DNA of 50,906 bases from Cognatishimia sp. MH4019 (GCF_020177595.1 NZ_JAHTBL010000014.1:1-50906), one strand, 5' to 3'; shown: positions 15,739 to 25,511, counted from the stretch's first letter. Notes: generated by a model not told the origin, from the sequence alone. Numbers and translations: made by a program.

Positions 15739-16659
15739 TCAAAAGCGCCAGCCTTTGCGCCGGGGCACACGGACGGCCAGCATGGGCATCAGCCACGGAC
15801 CACGGAAACGGTTGAGATCAAGCGCTTCGTGCACGCCGACGGTTTCTTCACCGGCATATTGGATTTTTACGGCCGAGCGAGAATAGAACGGCGCATCGAG
15901 CATGTTTTTGACCTGATGCGGTTTGTACCCCGCATCCGCCCGGGTTTCGCGTTTCACACCCCAGAGGGAGCGGCGAAAGCCCACCTTGGGCGGTGCGTTC
16001 ATCACGCGGGCATTGCCGTCATGGTCGAAATGCACGCCGATGGCCAGATCGGTGCCGTCGCGGCGGGTCGCATCGTAAAAACAGACAGAGCCGTCTTCGA
16101 CCGGGTAGCGGCCCCAGGTCCAGTAGTCGAAATCCTGCTCAAGTGCGCGGGTGCCGAAATTGGCGTCAAAATAGCCGTGGCCTTCCCATTCCCAGCCTTC
16201 GCGGTCCAGCTCAACGCGAATATGTGAGGAGGGCGCGAAGGGCCGCCAGACATGGCTGCCGTCTTCGGTAAGCGGTAGCTCCACCTGCGTGACGGCGGAA
16301 GGTGTGACGATCACCCGGCCCCGGACGCGCGAGATCAGGGGCGGGCTTGAGACCTCGTTGATGTCGATCACCAGATTGCCGCCCTCCCAACGCATGGACG
16401 ACGGGCCGACGGTGAAGGTGTCATTCGTTTGCTGCAACGCGTCGCGGCCCCGGTCGGTCATCGTGAAGCGACCGCCTTTGCCGTAGGTCGCCACGTTGAT
16501 GCAGCAGTGGTTGTCGGGCGATTTGCGCCCCGACCAGCGATACCAGGGCGAAAAGACCGAGCCTATGAAGCCGATGATCGAGATCGCGCGGGAGCCATCT
16601 TCGCAGATGCCGTCGACATACCACCACGCGTAGCCGTTTTCGGCGACATCGAGGTTGAA
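15739..16659 (-). CDS. crtC: Carotenoid 1,2-hydratase (hydroxyneurosporene synthase); start unresolved
   Basis: CrtC adds water across the C-1,2 bond of neurosporene or lycopene in the spheroidene pathway. The recognisable core begins at FNLDVAENGYAWWYVDG and continues with GFIGSVFSPWYRWSGRKSPD, SSMRWEGGNLVIDI and FDYWTWGRYP, to a basic C-terminus. The 5' end overlaps the crtD 3' end by about 97 bp in another frame. No in-frame ATG, GTG or TTG lies near the expected N-terminus; the nearest upstream in-frame ATG is at 16953, deep inside crtD. The end coordinate marks the first residue of the conserved core. A non-standard start, frameshifting from crtD, or a sequence error are the options. Confidence 0.85.
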   Translation of the reverse strand, partial: FNLDVAENGYAWWYVDGICEDGSRAISIIGFIGSVFSPWYRWSGRKSPDNHCCINVATYGKGGRFTMTDRGRDALQQTNDTFTVGPSSMRWEGGNLVIDINEVSSPPLISRVRGRVIVTPSAVTQVELPLTEDGSHVWRPFAPSSHIRVELDREGWEWEGHGYFDANFGTRALEQDFDYWTWGRYPVEDGSVCFYDATRRDGTDLAIGVHFDHDGNARVMNAPPKVGFRRSLWGVKRETRADAGYKPHQVKNMLDAPFYSRSAVKIQYAGEETVGVHEALDLNRFRGPWLMPMLAVRVPRRKGWRF

Positions 16660-18140
16660 GTTCGGTCCTGCAAGATCGCCTCGGCCGCGTGCCGCGCGGA
16701 GAGGGTCGCCATGGGGATCCCCGCTCCCGGATGCGCACCGCCGCCCGCCAGATACAGCCCGGTGATCTTCGAGCGCGCTGTCGGTCTTGCGAGCGATGCC
16801 GTCAGCCCATGCGGGCTGCGCCCGTAGAGGGAGCCTTGGCTCGCCGGAAACAAGCTGTTGAACTCTTCGGGCGTCGTCAGCGCTTTGGGCGGCGGCTCCG
16901 GGCTGAAGGTCAATCCGAATTGGGCGAGTGTCTCGAATACTCGGGTCTGACATTGGGGTTTCTCCTGGCTATCTGTGCGGGAACGGGGAGGGCCGTTCAT
17001 GATGATCTCGAAGCGCTCAAGGGGCGGCGGGGTAGAGCCGGTGCCGCGGTCCTGGGCGCAGATGTAGAGGGTCGGGTCGTCGGGCATTTGCCCGGCGGCG
17101 ATCGGGTCAAATTCGGCGCGTGGGTTGCGTGCGAAAAAGATGTTGTGATGGTGCAGATCGGCGCCCTCGGGCGTGGCCGCGAAGGCATAGACGTAAGCCG
17201 ACAGGCTGCGGGGTTCGGTGGCCTTTACAGGCACGGCAGGTTTTGCGGCGTCACCCAGAAGGCCGGTTTGCAGCGCGCGCGGGTCGCCGTTGAAAACGAT
17301 GCTGTTGGCGGCGTAGCGCGCGCCGGCGCTGGTATGCGCGGCGGCGATGCGCCCGTTTTGCATCTCGATCCGGCTGACATCGGCGTTTGTCACGAAGGTT
17401 GCGCCGCGCGCTTCTGCCAGCTGGCGGAGCGTTTGGGCCAGCCGGTGCATGCCGCCTTTGACGCGCCAGACGCCGCGCGCCTCGGAATGGGCAATCAGGC
17501 CCAGCAGGGCAGGGGCCGCGAAGGGGGAGCCGCCGACATAGGTGGCATACCGCCCGAAAAGCTGGGCGAGGCGTGCGTCTTTGAACGCGCGTTTGAGAGA
17601 CTGGGCAAGCGTGAGATGCGGTTGCATCGCCGCGATCAGGGACGGCTGGCGCAGCACGCGCATCGTGAGGTCAAACTGCGAGGGGGTTGCCGATTGCATC
17701 ATGGGGGCGTCGAACGCCTCGTAAAGCGCTTTGGTTCTGGCAGAAAACCTGCGGAAGTCAGCGGCGGCGCGTGGGCCTGCGAAATCTTCAATCGCGGCTT
17801 CGGACGCGGCGGGGTCGGCGTGCAGATCAAGCGTTGAGCCGTCATGCCACCAGTGGCGGGCAAGGATCGCCTCGGGGATCAGATCGAGGTGGGAGGACAG
17901 GCTCTCACAGACGCTGTCGAACAGCTCTTCGAAGACCGGGCGCATTGTGAGGACGGTCGGGCCCGCGTCCACAGAGCCAGCCTTGGACGGCAAGGTGCGC
18001 ATCTTGCCACCCACCTCGGCGGCGCGTTCCAACACGGTGACGGCAAGCCCCGCATGGGCCAACCGCAAGGCTGTGGCGAGACCGGCAATACCGGCGCCAA
18101 TAACAAGAACCGAGTCTCGCGACTCTCTGGGGCTATCCAT
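16563..18140 (-). CDS. crtD: Methoxyneurosporene / hydroxyneurosporene desaturase
   Basis: FAD-dependent CrtI-like desaturase of 525 aa acting on 1-hydroxy or methoxy carotenoids. The N-terminal motif is VIGAGIAGLATALRLAHAGL and the C-terminal conserved block is GGGAHPGAGIPMATLSARHA. After AEAILQD the sequence becomes a low-complexity Ser/Thr-rich tail of about 35 residues (TSTSMSPKTATRGG...), which is simply crtC read in another frame. ATG 18140 lies 30 bp from a PpsR site shared with the divergent crtE. Confidence 0.94.
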   Translation of the reverse strand: MDSPRESRDSVLVIGAGIAGLATALRLAHAGLAVTVLERAAEVGGKMRTLPSKAGSVDAGPTVLTMRPVFEELFDSVCESLSSHLDLIPEAILARHWWHDGSTLDLHADPAASEAAIEDFAGPRAAADFRRFSARTKALYEAFDAPMMQSATPSQFDLTMRVLRQPSLIAAMQPHLTLAQSLKRAFKDARLAQLFGRYATYVGGSPFAAPALLGLIAHSEARGVWRVKGGMHRLAQTLRQLAEARGATFVTNADVSRIEMQNGRIAAAHTSAGARYAANSIVFNGDPRALQTGLLGDAAKPAVPVKATEPRSLSAYVYAFAATPEGADLHHHNIFFARNPRAEFDPIAAGQMPDDPTLYICAQDRGTGSTPPPLERFEIIMNGPPRSRTDSQEKPQCQTRVFETLAQFGLTFSPEPPPKALTTPEEFNSLFPASQGSLYGRSPHGLTASLARPTARSKITGLYLAGGGAHPGAGIPMATLSARHAAEAILQDRTSTSMSPKTATRGGMSTASAKMAPARSRSSAS

Positions 18141-18169
18141 GTGGTGATTGTTGACTCTGAGAAGCGATG

Positions 18170-18212
18170 TGTCCAGTATAGTTTACACATTTAGTGTCGT
18201 AAATTAATGACA
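18170..18212. promoter_or_regulatory. Two PpsR-type sites between crtD and crtE
   Basis: TGT-N12-ACA at 18170-18187 (TGTCCAGTATAGTTTACA) and 18195-18212 (TGTCGTAAATTAATGACA). The starts are 25 bp apart with 7 bp between the sites, the close spacing expected for cooperative PpsR binding. They control the divergent crtDC and crtEF-bchCXYZ-puf units. Confidence 0.82.
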
Positions 18213-18234
18213 CATCCTTATCGCAGGATCGGCC

Positions 18235-19104
18235 ATGCCTCTGTCACAGCGAATCGAAACCGCCATTTCCCAAGCCATCGGGCAGGGGCAGGGGGGTGTT
18301 GCGCCTCCGAAACTCTCGAAGGCGCTGAACTATGCGGTCACCCCTGGTGGTGCGCGTATCCGGCCCACTATATTAATGTCTGTCGCTTTGGCCTGTGGCG
18401 ATGATCGCCCTGAACTGAGCAATGCCGCCGCCGCCGCGTTGGAGCTGATCCACTGCGCCTCGCTGGTCCATGATGACATGCCTTGCTTTGACGATGCAGA
18501 TATCCGGCGCGGCAAGCCGACGGTGCATCGCGAATGGGATGAGCCGATTGCGCTACTGACGGGGGACAGCCTGATTGTGCTGGCGTTCGAGGTTCTGGCG
18601 AAGGCTGCCGGGGCGGACCCCATGCGCGCGGTTCAACTTATCCAGACGCTGGCCCACCGCACGGGCATGCCCAACGGCATTTGTGCGGGCCAGGGTTGGG
18701 AGAGCGAGACAGAGGTCGATCTGCGCGCCTATCACCGCGCCAAGACCGGGGCGCTCTTTATTGCGGCAACGCAGATGGGTGCGCTTGCAGCGGGTCAGGA
18801 AGCGGAGCCGTGGGAAGAACTGGGTGCCCGTATTGGCGAGGCGTTTCAAGTGGCCGACGATCTGCGTGACGCGCTTTACGATAGTGAGACCTTGGGCAAG
18901 CCTGCGGGCCAAGACGATCTGCATGACCGGCCCAATGCGGTCAGCGAGTTCGGTGTGCAGGGTGCTGTACGTCACCTCAAGGATATTCTGGGCGGCGCGA
19001 TTGCGTCGATCCCGTCTTGCCCCGGCGAGGCCGCTCTGGCCCAGATGGTGCGCGCGCAATCCGAGCGTTTGACGCCGGTCGCGCCTGCCGTAAACCGCGC
19101 CTGA
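18235..19104 (+). CDS. crtE: Geranylgeranyl diphosphate synthase
   Basis: Trans-prenyltransferase of 289 aa that supplies GGPP for carotenoids and for the bacteriochlorophyll tail. The first Asp-rich motif is HDDMPCFDDADIRRGKPTVH and the second ADDLRDA. ATG 18235 follows AGGATCGG. It starts 23 bp after the second PpsR site. crtF follows after 4 bp. Confidence 0.95.
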   Translation: MPLSQRIETAISQAIGQGQGGVAPPKLSKALNYAVTPGGARIRPTILMSVALACGDDRPELSNAAAAALELIHCASLVHDDMPCFDDADIRRGKPTVHREWDEPIALLTGDSLIVLAFEVLAKAAGADPMRAVQLIQTLAHRTGMPNGICAGQGWESETEVDLRAYHRAKTGALFIAATQMGALAAGQEAEPWEELGARIGEAFQVADDLRDALYDSETLGKPAGQDDLHDRPNAVSEFGVQGAVRHLKDILGGAIASIPSCPGEAALAQMVRAQSERLTPVAPAVNRA

Positions 19105-19108
19105 GACG

Positions 19109-20233
19109 ATGGCGGATATCGCCCAACCGCCTGCCTTGCCGAAACCCAAAGCGTCGCTGACAGGGTGGCGCAATCGGCTGGTGGCCTCGCGCGGGTTTCA
19201 GAAATGGGCCGCATGGTTTCCGCTGACACGCGGCAAAGCCCGCCGGGACGGCGAGGCGATGTTTGATCTGGTCGCGGGCTTCGTGCATTCACAAACCTTG
19301 ATGGCCTTGGTCGAATTGGGTGTGCTGGACGCGTTGTTGCAGCGCCCGCTCAGCACTGCCGAACTGGCCGCCCGCGCCCGAGTTCCCGAAAACAGAATGG
19401 GTGTTCTGTTGAGGGCGGGTGCTGCGCTTCATCTGCTTGCAAATAAGCGTGGCACCCATTTTTTGACCCAGAAGGGGGCGGCGTTGATCGGGGTGCCGGG
19501 ACTGGCGCAGATGATCAAGCATCACCGGGTGCTTTACCGCGATCTGGAAAACCCCGCTGCCTTTATGCGCGGCGAGACAGAGACGGAGTTGGCGGGCTTC
19601 TGGCCGTATGTCTTCGGCGCAGGCGCGGCGGAGGATCCGGATACCGCGCAGACCTACTCCGATCTGATGGCGCAAAGCCAGCAACTGGTGGCCGAGGACA
19701 CGCTGCGCATGGTGTCGTTCAAAGACAGCGCGCATCTTCTGGACATCGGCGGCGGCACCGGGGCCTTTCTGGCCGAGGTTGGCGCCGCCTACCCGAAGCT
19801 GCCCGTGACGCTATTCGATTTGCCCGCCGTCGTGCCGGAAGCGCGTGCGCGGTTTGAGGCGGCTGGCATGGCCGCGCGCAGCACGATCACGCCGGGCTCT
19901 TTCCGGGAGGATGTGCTGCCGGGCGGGGCTGACACGATTTCCTTGATTCGCGTTCTTTATGATCACGCGGACGACACGGTCGCGGATCTGGTGTCTAAAT
20001 GTTTTGACACTCTGCCGGATGGTGGGCGGCTGGTAATCAGTGAGCCGATGCTGGGAAGCCGTGCGGGCGATGTCTATTTTGCATTCTATACGCTGGCGAT
20101 GCGCACCGGGCGGGCGCGATCAGCAGCAGAAATTGCGGATATCTGCGCAAAGGCAGGGTTCTCCAAGATCGATACCCCGAAAGCGCCGCGCCCCTTCGTG
20201 ACCAGCGCCGTTGTGGCAACGAAAGCTGCTTGA
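19109..20233 (+). CDS. crtF: Hydroxyneurosporene O-methyltransferase
   Basis: SAM-dependent O-methyltransferase of 374 aa that makes the methoxy group of spheroidene. An N-terminal dimerisation/winged-helix region is followed by the SAM-binding motif LLDIGGGTGAFLAEVG (about residue 210) and SLIRVLYDHADD. It lies in the crtEF pair and probably reads on into bchCXYZ, although two PpsR sites and a new promoter lie between. Confidence 0.93.
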   Translation: MADIAQPPALPKPKASLTGWRNRLVASRGFQKWAAWFPLTRGKARRDGEAMFDLVAGFVHSQTLMALVELGVLDALLQRPLSTAELAARARVPENRMGVLLRAGAALHLLANKRGTHFLTQKGAALIGVPGLAQMIKHHRVLYRDLENPAAFMRGETETELAGFWPYVFGAGAAEDPDTAQTYSDLMAQSQQLVAEDTLRMVSFKDSAHLLDIGGGTGAFLAEVGAAYPKLPVTLFDLPAVVPEARARFEAAGMAARSTITPGSFREDVLPGGADTISLIRVLYDHADDTVADLVSKCFDTLPDGGRLVISEPMLGSRAGDVYFAFYTLAMRTGRARSAAEIADICAKAGFSKIDTPKAPRPFVTSAVVATKAA

Positions 20234-20252
20234 CCAAATTTACAGCATTTAC

Positions 20253-20296
20253 TGTCTAATTACATTGACACACAAAAGTGTCAGGTTAAACTGACA
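20253..20296. promoter_or_regulatory. Two PpsR-type sites upstream of bchC
   Basis: TGT-N12-ACA at 20253-20270 (TGTCTAATTACATTGACA) and 20279-20296 (TGTCAGGTTAAACTGACA), with 8 bp between the sites. This is the canonical paired PpsR/CrtJ arrangement known in front of bchC in Rhodobacter. Confidence 0.87.
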
Positions 20297-20314
20297 CCTA
20301 TGACAATACGTCTC

Positions 20315-20337
20315 ACTGAGTCTTTTCCCGACTCAGT
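20315..20337 (+). other. Hairpin in the bchC 5' leader
   Basis: ACTGAGTC-ttttccc-GACTCAGT, a perfect 8-bp stem with a 7-nt loop. It lies after the PpsR sites and 34 bp before the chosen bchC start. It supports reading 20300-20371 as untranslated leader and could affect mRNA stability or translation. Confidence 0.5.
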
Positions 20338-20371
20338 TGGGGCGCGCCACCGCCAATGGGGGAGCAATCCG

Positions 20372-21313
20372 GTGCACACCACATCCGTCATCTTGAAGGG
20401 TCCGAAAGATCTTGGCCTCGACACGCTCGCGCTGAAAGCGCCGGGCGCGGATGATCTGGTGGTGGAGATTTCCCACTCGGGGATTTCGACCGGTACGGAA
20501 AAGCTTTTCTGGACCGGAGAGATGCCGCCGTTTCCCGGCATGGGCTATCCGCTGGTGCCGGGCTATGAAGCCGTCGGCGAAGTCGTCGAGGCCGGGGCGG
20601 ACACACATTATAATGTAGGCGACCATGTCTTCGTGCCGGGCGCGAACTGTTATGAAGACGCGTTTGGTCTGTTTGGAGGGGCGACCCGTCGGCTGGTGAC
20701 AGCTGCGGATCGCGTCACGAAGATCGATGCCGCTTTGGGTGCCGAAGGCGCCTTGCTGGCGTTGGCCGCTACCGCGCGCCATGCGATGGCCGGGCTGAAC
20801 AAGCAGACGCCGGACCTGATCGTGGGTCACGGTGTGCTGGGCCGGTTGCTGGCCCGTCTGACGATTGCCGCTGGTGCACCTGCACCGATGGTTTGGGATA
20901 TCGACGCGGATCGTCGTACCGGGGCGGAAGGCTATGCGTGCATCCATCCCGACGAGGACGAGCGCCGCGATTACACATCTATCTATGATGCCTCTGGCAA
21001 CGGCGATCTGCTGAACAGCCTGATCGGTCGCATCACCAAGGGCGGAGAGATTGTGCTCGCCGGGTTCTACACCGCGCCGCTCAGCTTCGCGTTCCCGCCC
21101 GCGTTCATGAAGGAAGCGCGTTTGCGCATCGCCGCGGAATGGCAACCCGATGATCTGCTGGCCACGCGAACGCTTGTCGAAAGCGGTGCGCTGAGCCTCA
21201 GCGGTCTGATTACCCACACGAACAAAGCAGCGGATGCGACGGCAGCTTACGAGCAAGCCTTCACCGATCCCGCCTGCCTGAAAATGATCCTCGATTGGAA
21301 AGGTGTCGCATGA
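20372..21313 (+). CDS. bchC: 3-hydroxyethyl bacteriochlorophyllide a dehydrogenase
   Basis: NAD-dependent alcohol dehydrogenase of 313 aa that oxidises the C3 hydroxyethyl group to acetyl. It shows [38 protein letters not shown] and [12 protein letters not shown], all BchC hallmarks. Start GTG 20372 is chosen: GGGGGAG sits 7 bases before it and the N-terminus ([16 protein letters not shown]) then aligns with known BchC. An upstream ATG at 20300 would add 24 unrelated residues and has a PpsR site in place of a ribosome site. bchX overlaps the stop by 4 bp. Confidence 0.94.
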   Translation: MHTTSVILKGPKDLGLDTLALKAPGADDLVVEISHSGISTGTEKLFWTGEMPPFPGMGYPLVPGYEAVGEVVEAGADTHYNVGDHVFVPGANCYEDAFGLFGGATRRLVTAADRVTKIDAALGAEGALLALAATARHAMAGLNKQTPDLIVGHGVLGRLLARLTIAAGAPAPMVWDIDADRRTGAEGYACIHPDEDERRDYTSIYDASGNGDLLNSLIGRITKGGEIVLAGFYTAPLSFAFPPAFMKEARLRIAAEWQPDDLLATRTLVESGALSLSGLITHTNKAADATAAYEQAFTDPACLKMILDWKGVA

Positions 21314-22314
21314 CCCTCGATGTCCCGAATCTGAAAGACTTTGACCAGCGCTTGCGTGACGAGGCCAATGAAGAGGCCACGCTGGAAGTGCCCATGGAAG
21401 AGCCGACCTCCAAGACGCAGATCATCGCGATCTACGGCAAGGGCGGCATCGGCAAATCCTTCACGCTGGCCAATCTCAGCCACATGATGGCCGAGCAGGG
21501 TAAGCGCGTTCTACTGATCGGCTGCGATCCCAAGTCGGATACGACCAGCCTGTTGTTCGGCGGCAAAGCCTGCCCCACGATCATCGAGACCTCGACCAAG
21601 AAAAAGCTGGCGGGCGAAGAAGTGAAGATCGGCGATGTGTGCTTCAAGCGCGGCGGCGTCTTCGCGATGGAGCTGGGCGGCCCCGAGGTCGGGCGTGGCT
21701 GCGGCGGCCGGGGGATCATCCATGGCTTTGAATTACTGGAAAAACTCGGGTTCCACGATTGGGACTTTGACTATGTGCTCCTGGATTTCCTCGGAGATGT
21801 TGTCTGCGGCGGCTTCGGTCTGCCCATCGCGCGGGATATGGCTCAGAAAGTAATTCTGGTCGCGTCGAACGATTTGCAGTCGCTGTATGTGGCGAACAAC
21901 GTGTGCTCGGCGGTGGAATATTTCCGCAAGCTGGGCGGCAATGTCGGCGTGGCCGGTCTGGTCATCAACAAGGATGACGGCACGGGGGAAGCGGCAGCGT
22001 TCGCGAACGCGGTTGATATTCCGATTTTGGCGTCGATCCCGCAGGACGACGACCTGCGCAAGAAATCTGCCAACTACCAGATTGTCGGCACGGCTGAATC
22101 GCGATGGGGCGACCTGTTTGCATCTCTTGGCGACAACGTCGCCGAAGCCCCGCCCATGCGCCCCACGCCGTTGGATCAAGACGGCCTTCTGGGTCTGTTC
22201 GATGCGTCCGAAACCGGTGGGGATGTGGTTCTGGAACCCGCCACCGATCAGGACATGCGCGGCAAGAATGCGGTTCTCAAAGAGAGCCTTGAAGTTGTCT
22301 ACGAGGACGTTTGA
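21310..22314 (+). CDS. bchX: Chlorophyllide reductase iron protein subunit X
   Basis: NifH-like ATPase of 334 aa, the reductase component of chlorophyllide a reductase (BchXYZ), which makes the bacteriochlorin ring. The P-loop is [17 protein letters not shown]. Cysteines for the intersubunit 4Fe-4S cluster are in VGRGCGGRG and [10 protein letters not shown]. The N-terminal extension before the P-loop is typical of BchX rather than BchL. ATG 21310 overlaps the bchC stop (ATGA); the stop shares bases with the bchY start. Confidence 0.96.
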   Translation: MTLDVPNLKDFDQRLRDEANEEATLEVPMEEPTSKTQIIAIYGKGGIGKSFTLANLSHMMAEQGKRVLLIGCDPKSDTTSLLFGGKACPTIIETSTKKKLAGEEVKIGDVCFKRGGVFAMELGGPEVGRGCGGRGIIHGFELLEKLGFHDWDFDYVLLDFLGDVVCGGFGLPIARDMAQKVILVASNDLQSLYVANNVCSAVEYFRKLGGNVGVAGLVINKDDGTGEAAAFANAVDIPILASIPQDDDLRKKSANYQIVGTAESRWGDLFASLGDNVAEAPPMRPTPLDQDGLLGLFDASETGGDVVLEPATDQDMRGKNAVLKESLEVVYEDV

Positions 22315-23891
22315 TGTCTGATGAAGTGACATACGATACCGCCGCCGAGGCTGAGGTGATGATGGGCGAGGCACGTTCCGACGTGGCTGATGCGCCCACG
22401 CCTGCTGCCCCTGTGGACGGGATGGGTTGTCACGCTGGCGCCGACAAGATGGAGGAAGCCGCGCGCGCCGCTGGCAAATCTGAAGTGTTGGATCAATACG
22501 CCAAGGATTATCCGCAAGGCCCCCATGACAAGCCGCAAAGCATGTGCCCCGCTTTCGGGTCGATGCGCGTTGGTATGCGGATGCGCCGTGTGGCGACGGT
22601 CATGTCCGGTTCGGCCTGCTGTGTGTACGGGCTCACCTTTGTAACTCATTTCTACGGAGCGCGCCGGTCGGTTGGCTACGTTCCGTTCAACTCGGAATCG
22701 CTCGTGACGGGCCGCTTGTTCGAGGATATCCGCGATGCGGTCCACGAACTGGCTGACCCCGATCGCTATGACGCCGTGGTGGTGACGAACTTGTGCGTCC
22801 CTACCGCGTCGGGTGTGCCGCTGAAGCTCCTGCCTTCTGAAATCAACGGTGTCAGGGTCGTTGGTATCGATGTGCCGGGCTTCGGCGTGCCTACCCATGC
22901 GGAAGCGAAAGATGTGCTTGCCGGTGCGATGCTGAATTATGCGCGCGCCGAGATCGAGGCGGGGCCGGTGGCAGCACCTGTTGGCGGTAAATCGGATCGC
23001 CCGACCGTGTCGCTGCTGGGGGAGATGTTCCCGGCGGACCCGATGATTATCGGTCAGATGCTGGCTCCGCTTGGCTTGGCCGCGGGTCCGGTTGTGCCCT
23101 GCCGGGAATGGCGTGAGCTCTATGCCGCGCTGGACAGTCAGGTCGTCGCGGCGATCCACCCGTTCTACACGGCGGCTGTGCGTGAGTTTGAGGCGGCGGG
23201 TCGCAAGGTTGTGGGCTCGGCCCCGGTTGGGCGCGACGGGACAATGTCTTGGTTGGCCAATATTGGCGATGCTTATGGTGTCTCTGCTGAGAAGATCGCT
23301 GCGGCCCAGAATATGTTCCTGCCCGCGATTGATGGTGCGCTTTCAGGTGCGCCGATCAAGGGGACGATCACGCTCTCGGGCTACGAGGGCAGCGAATTGC
23401 TGGTCGCGCGTCTGCTGATCGAAAGCGGCGCGGATGTGCCTTATGTCGGAACCGCTTGCGCGAAAACACCGTGGTCTGCGGATGACGCCGCGTGGCTGGA
23501 AGCGAAGGGCGTGAAGGTGAAATTCCGCGCCTCGCTTGAAGATGATTGCGCCGCGATGGAGGCTGTGAAGCCCGATCTGGCCATCGGCACGACCCCCGTT
23601 GTGCAGAAGGCGAAAGAGCTGGGTATTCCGGGCCTCTATTTCACTAACCTGATTTCCGCGCGTCCTTTGATGGGGCCTGCGGGGGCTGGATCGCTGGCCG
23701 AAGTTGTGAACGCCGCCATCGGCAACAAAAGCCGCATGGACCACATGCGCGCCTTCTTTGAGGGCGTGGGTGCTGGCGATACCGCCGGCGTCTGGGAAGG
23801 CACCCCGAATGTGCGCGAGGACTTCCGCGCGGTTCAGGAAAAGAAGCTGGCGAAGCAAGAGCGGGCGCGTAAAGCGGCGGAGATGATATAG
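22314..23891 (+). CDS. bchY: Chlorophyllide reductase subunit Y
   Basis: NifD-like subunit (525 aa) of chlorophyllide a reductase. Cluster-binding cysteines lie in MGCHAG and in SMCPAFGSMRVGMRM, SGSACCVYG and NLCVPTASG. ATG 22314 overlaps the bchX stop by one base (TGATG). The protein pairs with BchZ. A 129-bp gap with a palindromic repeat pair separates it from bchZ, the longest gap inside this operon. Confidence 0.95.
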   Translation: MSDEVTYDTAAEAEVMMGEARSDVADAPTPAAPVDGMGCHAGADKMEEAARAAGKSEVLDQYAKDYPQGPHDKPQSMCPAFGSMRVGMRMRRVATVMSGSACCVYGLTFVTHFYGARRSVGYVPFNSESLVTGRLFEDIRDAVHELADPDRYDAVVVTNLCVPTASGVPLKLLPSEINGVRVVGIDVPGFGVPTHAEAKDVLAGAMLNYARAEIEAGPVAAPVGGKSDRPTVSLLGEMFPADPMIIGQMLAPLGLAAGPVVPCREWRELYAALDSQVVAAIHPFYTAAVREFEAAGRKVVGSAPVGRDGTMSWLANIGDAYGVSAEKIAAAQNMFLPAIDGALSGAPIKGTITLSGYEGSELLVARLLIESGADVPYVGTACAKTPWSADDAAWLEAKGVKVKFRASLEDDCAAMEAVKPDLAIGTTPVVQKAKELGIPGLYFTNLISARPLMGPAGAGSLAEVVNAAIGNKSRMDHMRAFFEGVGAGDTAGVWEGTPNVREDFRAVQEKKLAKQERARKAAEMI

Positions 23892-23924
23892 GATGCATTT
23901 CGGCCTCATCATAAAGCGCACCGC

Positions 23925-23991
23925 GTCCCGGACCCCGATCCGGGACCTCTGTGAAGCTGTGTTCGGCGAGGCCCCGGATCAGGTCCGGGGC
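23925..23991. repeat. REP/BIME-like pair of palindromes between bchY and bchZ
   Basis: Two perfect hairpins lie 24 bp apart: GTCCCGGA-6 nt-TCCGGGAC (23925-23946) and GCCCCGGA-5 nt-TCCGGGGC (23971-23991). The loop of the second (TCAGG) and the CCGGATCAGGTCCGG core resemble a palindromic intergenic repeat frequent in alphaproteobacterial genomes. It may act as an RNA stability or attenuation element inside the operon. Confidence 0.6.
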
Positions 23992-24020
23992 GTGGGTCAC
24001 GTGTTGAACGGAGGTGCGTC

Positions 24021-25511
24021 ATGCTGATCCAGGATCATGACCGCGCCGGAGGCTATTGGGGGGCGGTTTACGCCTTTACCGCCGTTAAGGGCCTGCAATG
24101 TGTGATCGACGGTCCGGTGGGCTGCGAGAACCTGCCGGTGACATCGGTTCTACATTACACCGACGGCCTACCGCCGCACGAGTTGCCCATTGTGGTGACC
24201 GGTCTGGGCGAAGAAGAACTGGGCCGCGACGGGACCGAGGGCGCGATGAAGCGTGCTTGGGAGACGCTTGATCCGGTTCTGCCAGCGGTTGTTGTCACTG
24301 GCTCGATTGCCGAGATGATCGGTGGCGGTGTGACCCCCATGGGCACCAATATTCAGCGCTTCCTGCCGCGCACCATTGACGAGGATCAGTGGGAAAGTGC
24401 GGACCGCGCGATGACGTGGATCTTTACGGAATTTGGCATGACCAAGGGTCGAATGCCACGCGAGGCAAAGCGTGAGGAGGACGCGCGCCCTCGTGTTAAT
24501 ATCCTCGGCCCGATGTATGGCACGTTCAACATGCCCTCCGATCTGGCCGAAATCCGGCGTCTGGTCGAAGGGATCGGGGCCGAGGTGAACATGGTGATGC
24601 CGCTCGGCTCGCACGTGGCCGAGATGCGCAATCTGGTGAATGCGGATGTGAATATCTGCATGTATCGCGAGTTCGGGCGTGGCCTCTGCGAAGTGCTGGG
24701 CAAGCCTTATCTGCAAGCGCCGATTGGCATTGAAAGCACCACGAAATTTCTGCGCACGCTGGGCGAGATGCTGGGGCTGGACCCGGAACCGTTCATCGAG
24801 CGCGAGAAGCATTCGACGATCAAACCCGTTTGGGATTTGTGGCGCTCGGTCACGCAGGATTTCTTTGCGACCGCGTCTTTCGCGATTGTCGCCAATGAGA
24901 CCTACGCCCGCGGTATCCGCAATTTCCTTGAAACGGATATGGGTCTGCCTTGCGCGTTTGCCGTTGCGCGCACCGCTGGCAAGAAGACCAACAACGAAGA
25001 AGTCCGCGCGATGATGGGGCAGAAGCGCCCGCTGATCGTCATGGGCTCGATCAACGAAAAGATGTATCTGGCCGAGCTGAAAGCCGGTCATGGACCAAGC
25101 CCCGCCTTCATTCCCGCCAGCTTCCCTGGTGCTGCGATCCGCAGGGCCACCGGCACGCCGATGATGGGCTATGCGGGCGCGACCTATCTGGTGCAGGAAG
25201 TGTGCAACGGTCTCTTTGATGCGCTGTTCCATATCCTTCCGCTCGCGTCCGAGATGGATGCCGCTGAAGCGACCCCGACCAATTTGCGCCGCGATTTCCC
25301 ATGGGACGAGGACGCACAGCGTCTTCTGGACCGGATCGTGGCGACACACCCCATTCTGACCCGCATTTCGGCCGCGAAAACGCTTCGCGACAAAGCCGAG
25401 GAGGAGGCGCTTAAAGACGGCGCGGAGCGGGTGCAGATCGACACTGTGCGCAAGTTGAAGCCAGCCGGTTTTGACGAAGGCACGGATTCTCAGAGAGGAG
25501 AATTGGCATGA
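24021..25511 (+). CDS. bchZ: Chlorophyllide reductase subunit Z
   Basis: NifK-like subunit (496 aa) of chlorophyllide a reductase. Near the N-terminus is [20 protein letters not shown], then [13 protein letters not shown] with a cluster cysteine. ATG 24021 has ACGGAGG 6 bases upstream. The pufQ ATG overlaps its stop by 4 bp, so puf expression is physically linked to bchCXYZ, the superoperon arrangement known in Rhodobacter. Confidence 0.95.
   Translation: MLIQDHDRAGGYWGAVYAFTAVKGLQCVIDGPVGCENLPVTSVLHYTDGLPPHELPIVVTGLGEEELGRDGTEGAMKRAWETLDPVLPAVVVTGSIAEMIGGGVTPMGTNIQRFLPRTIDEDQWESADRAMTWIFTEFGMTKGRMPREAKREEDARPRVNILGPMYGTFNMPSDLAEIRRLVEGIGAEVNMVMPLGSHVAEMRNLVNADVNICMYREFGRGLCEVLGKPYLQAPIGIESTTKFLRTLGEMLGLDPEPFIEREKHSTIKPVWDLWRSVTQDFFATASFAIVANETYARGIRNFLETDMGLPCAFAVARTAGKKTNNEEVRAMMGQKRPLIVMGSINEKMYLAELKAGHGPSPAFIPASFPGAAIRRATGTPMMGYAGATYLVQEVCNGLFDALFHILPLASEMDAAEATPTNLRRDFPWDEDAQRLLDRIVATHPILTRISAAKTLRDKAEEEALKDGAERVQIDTVRKLKPAGFDEGTDSQRGELA

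Noticed and set aside
23925-23991. Palindromes between bchY and bchZ as an intrinsic terminator or CRISPR repeats
   Set aside because: No T-tract follows and only two unequal hairpins exist, with no spacers of regular size.
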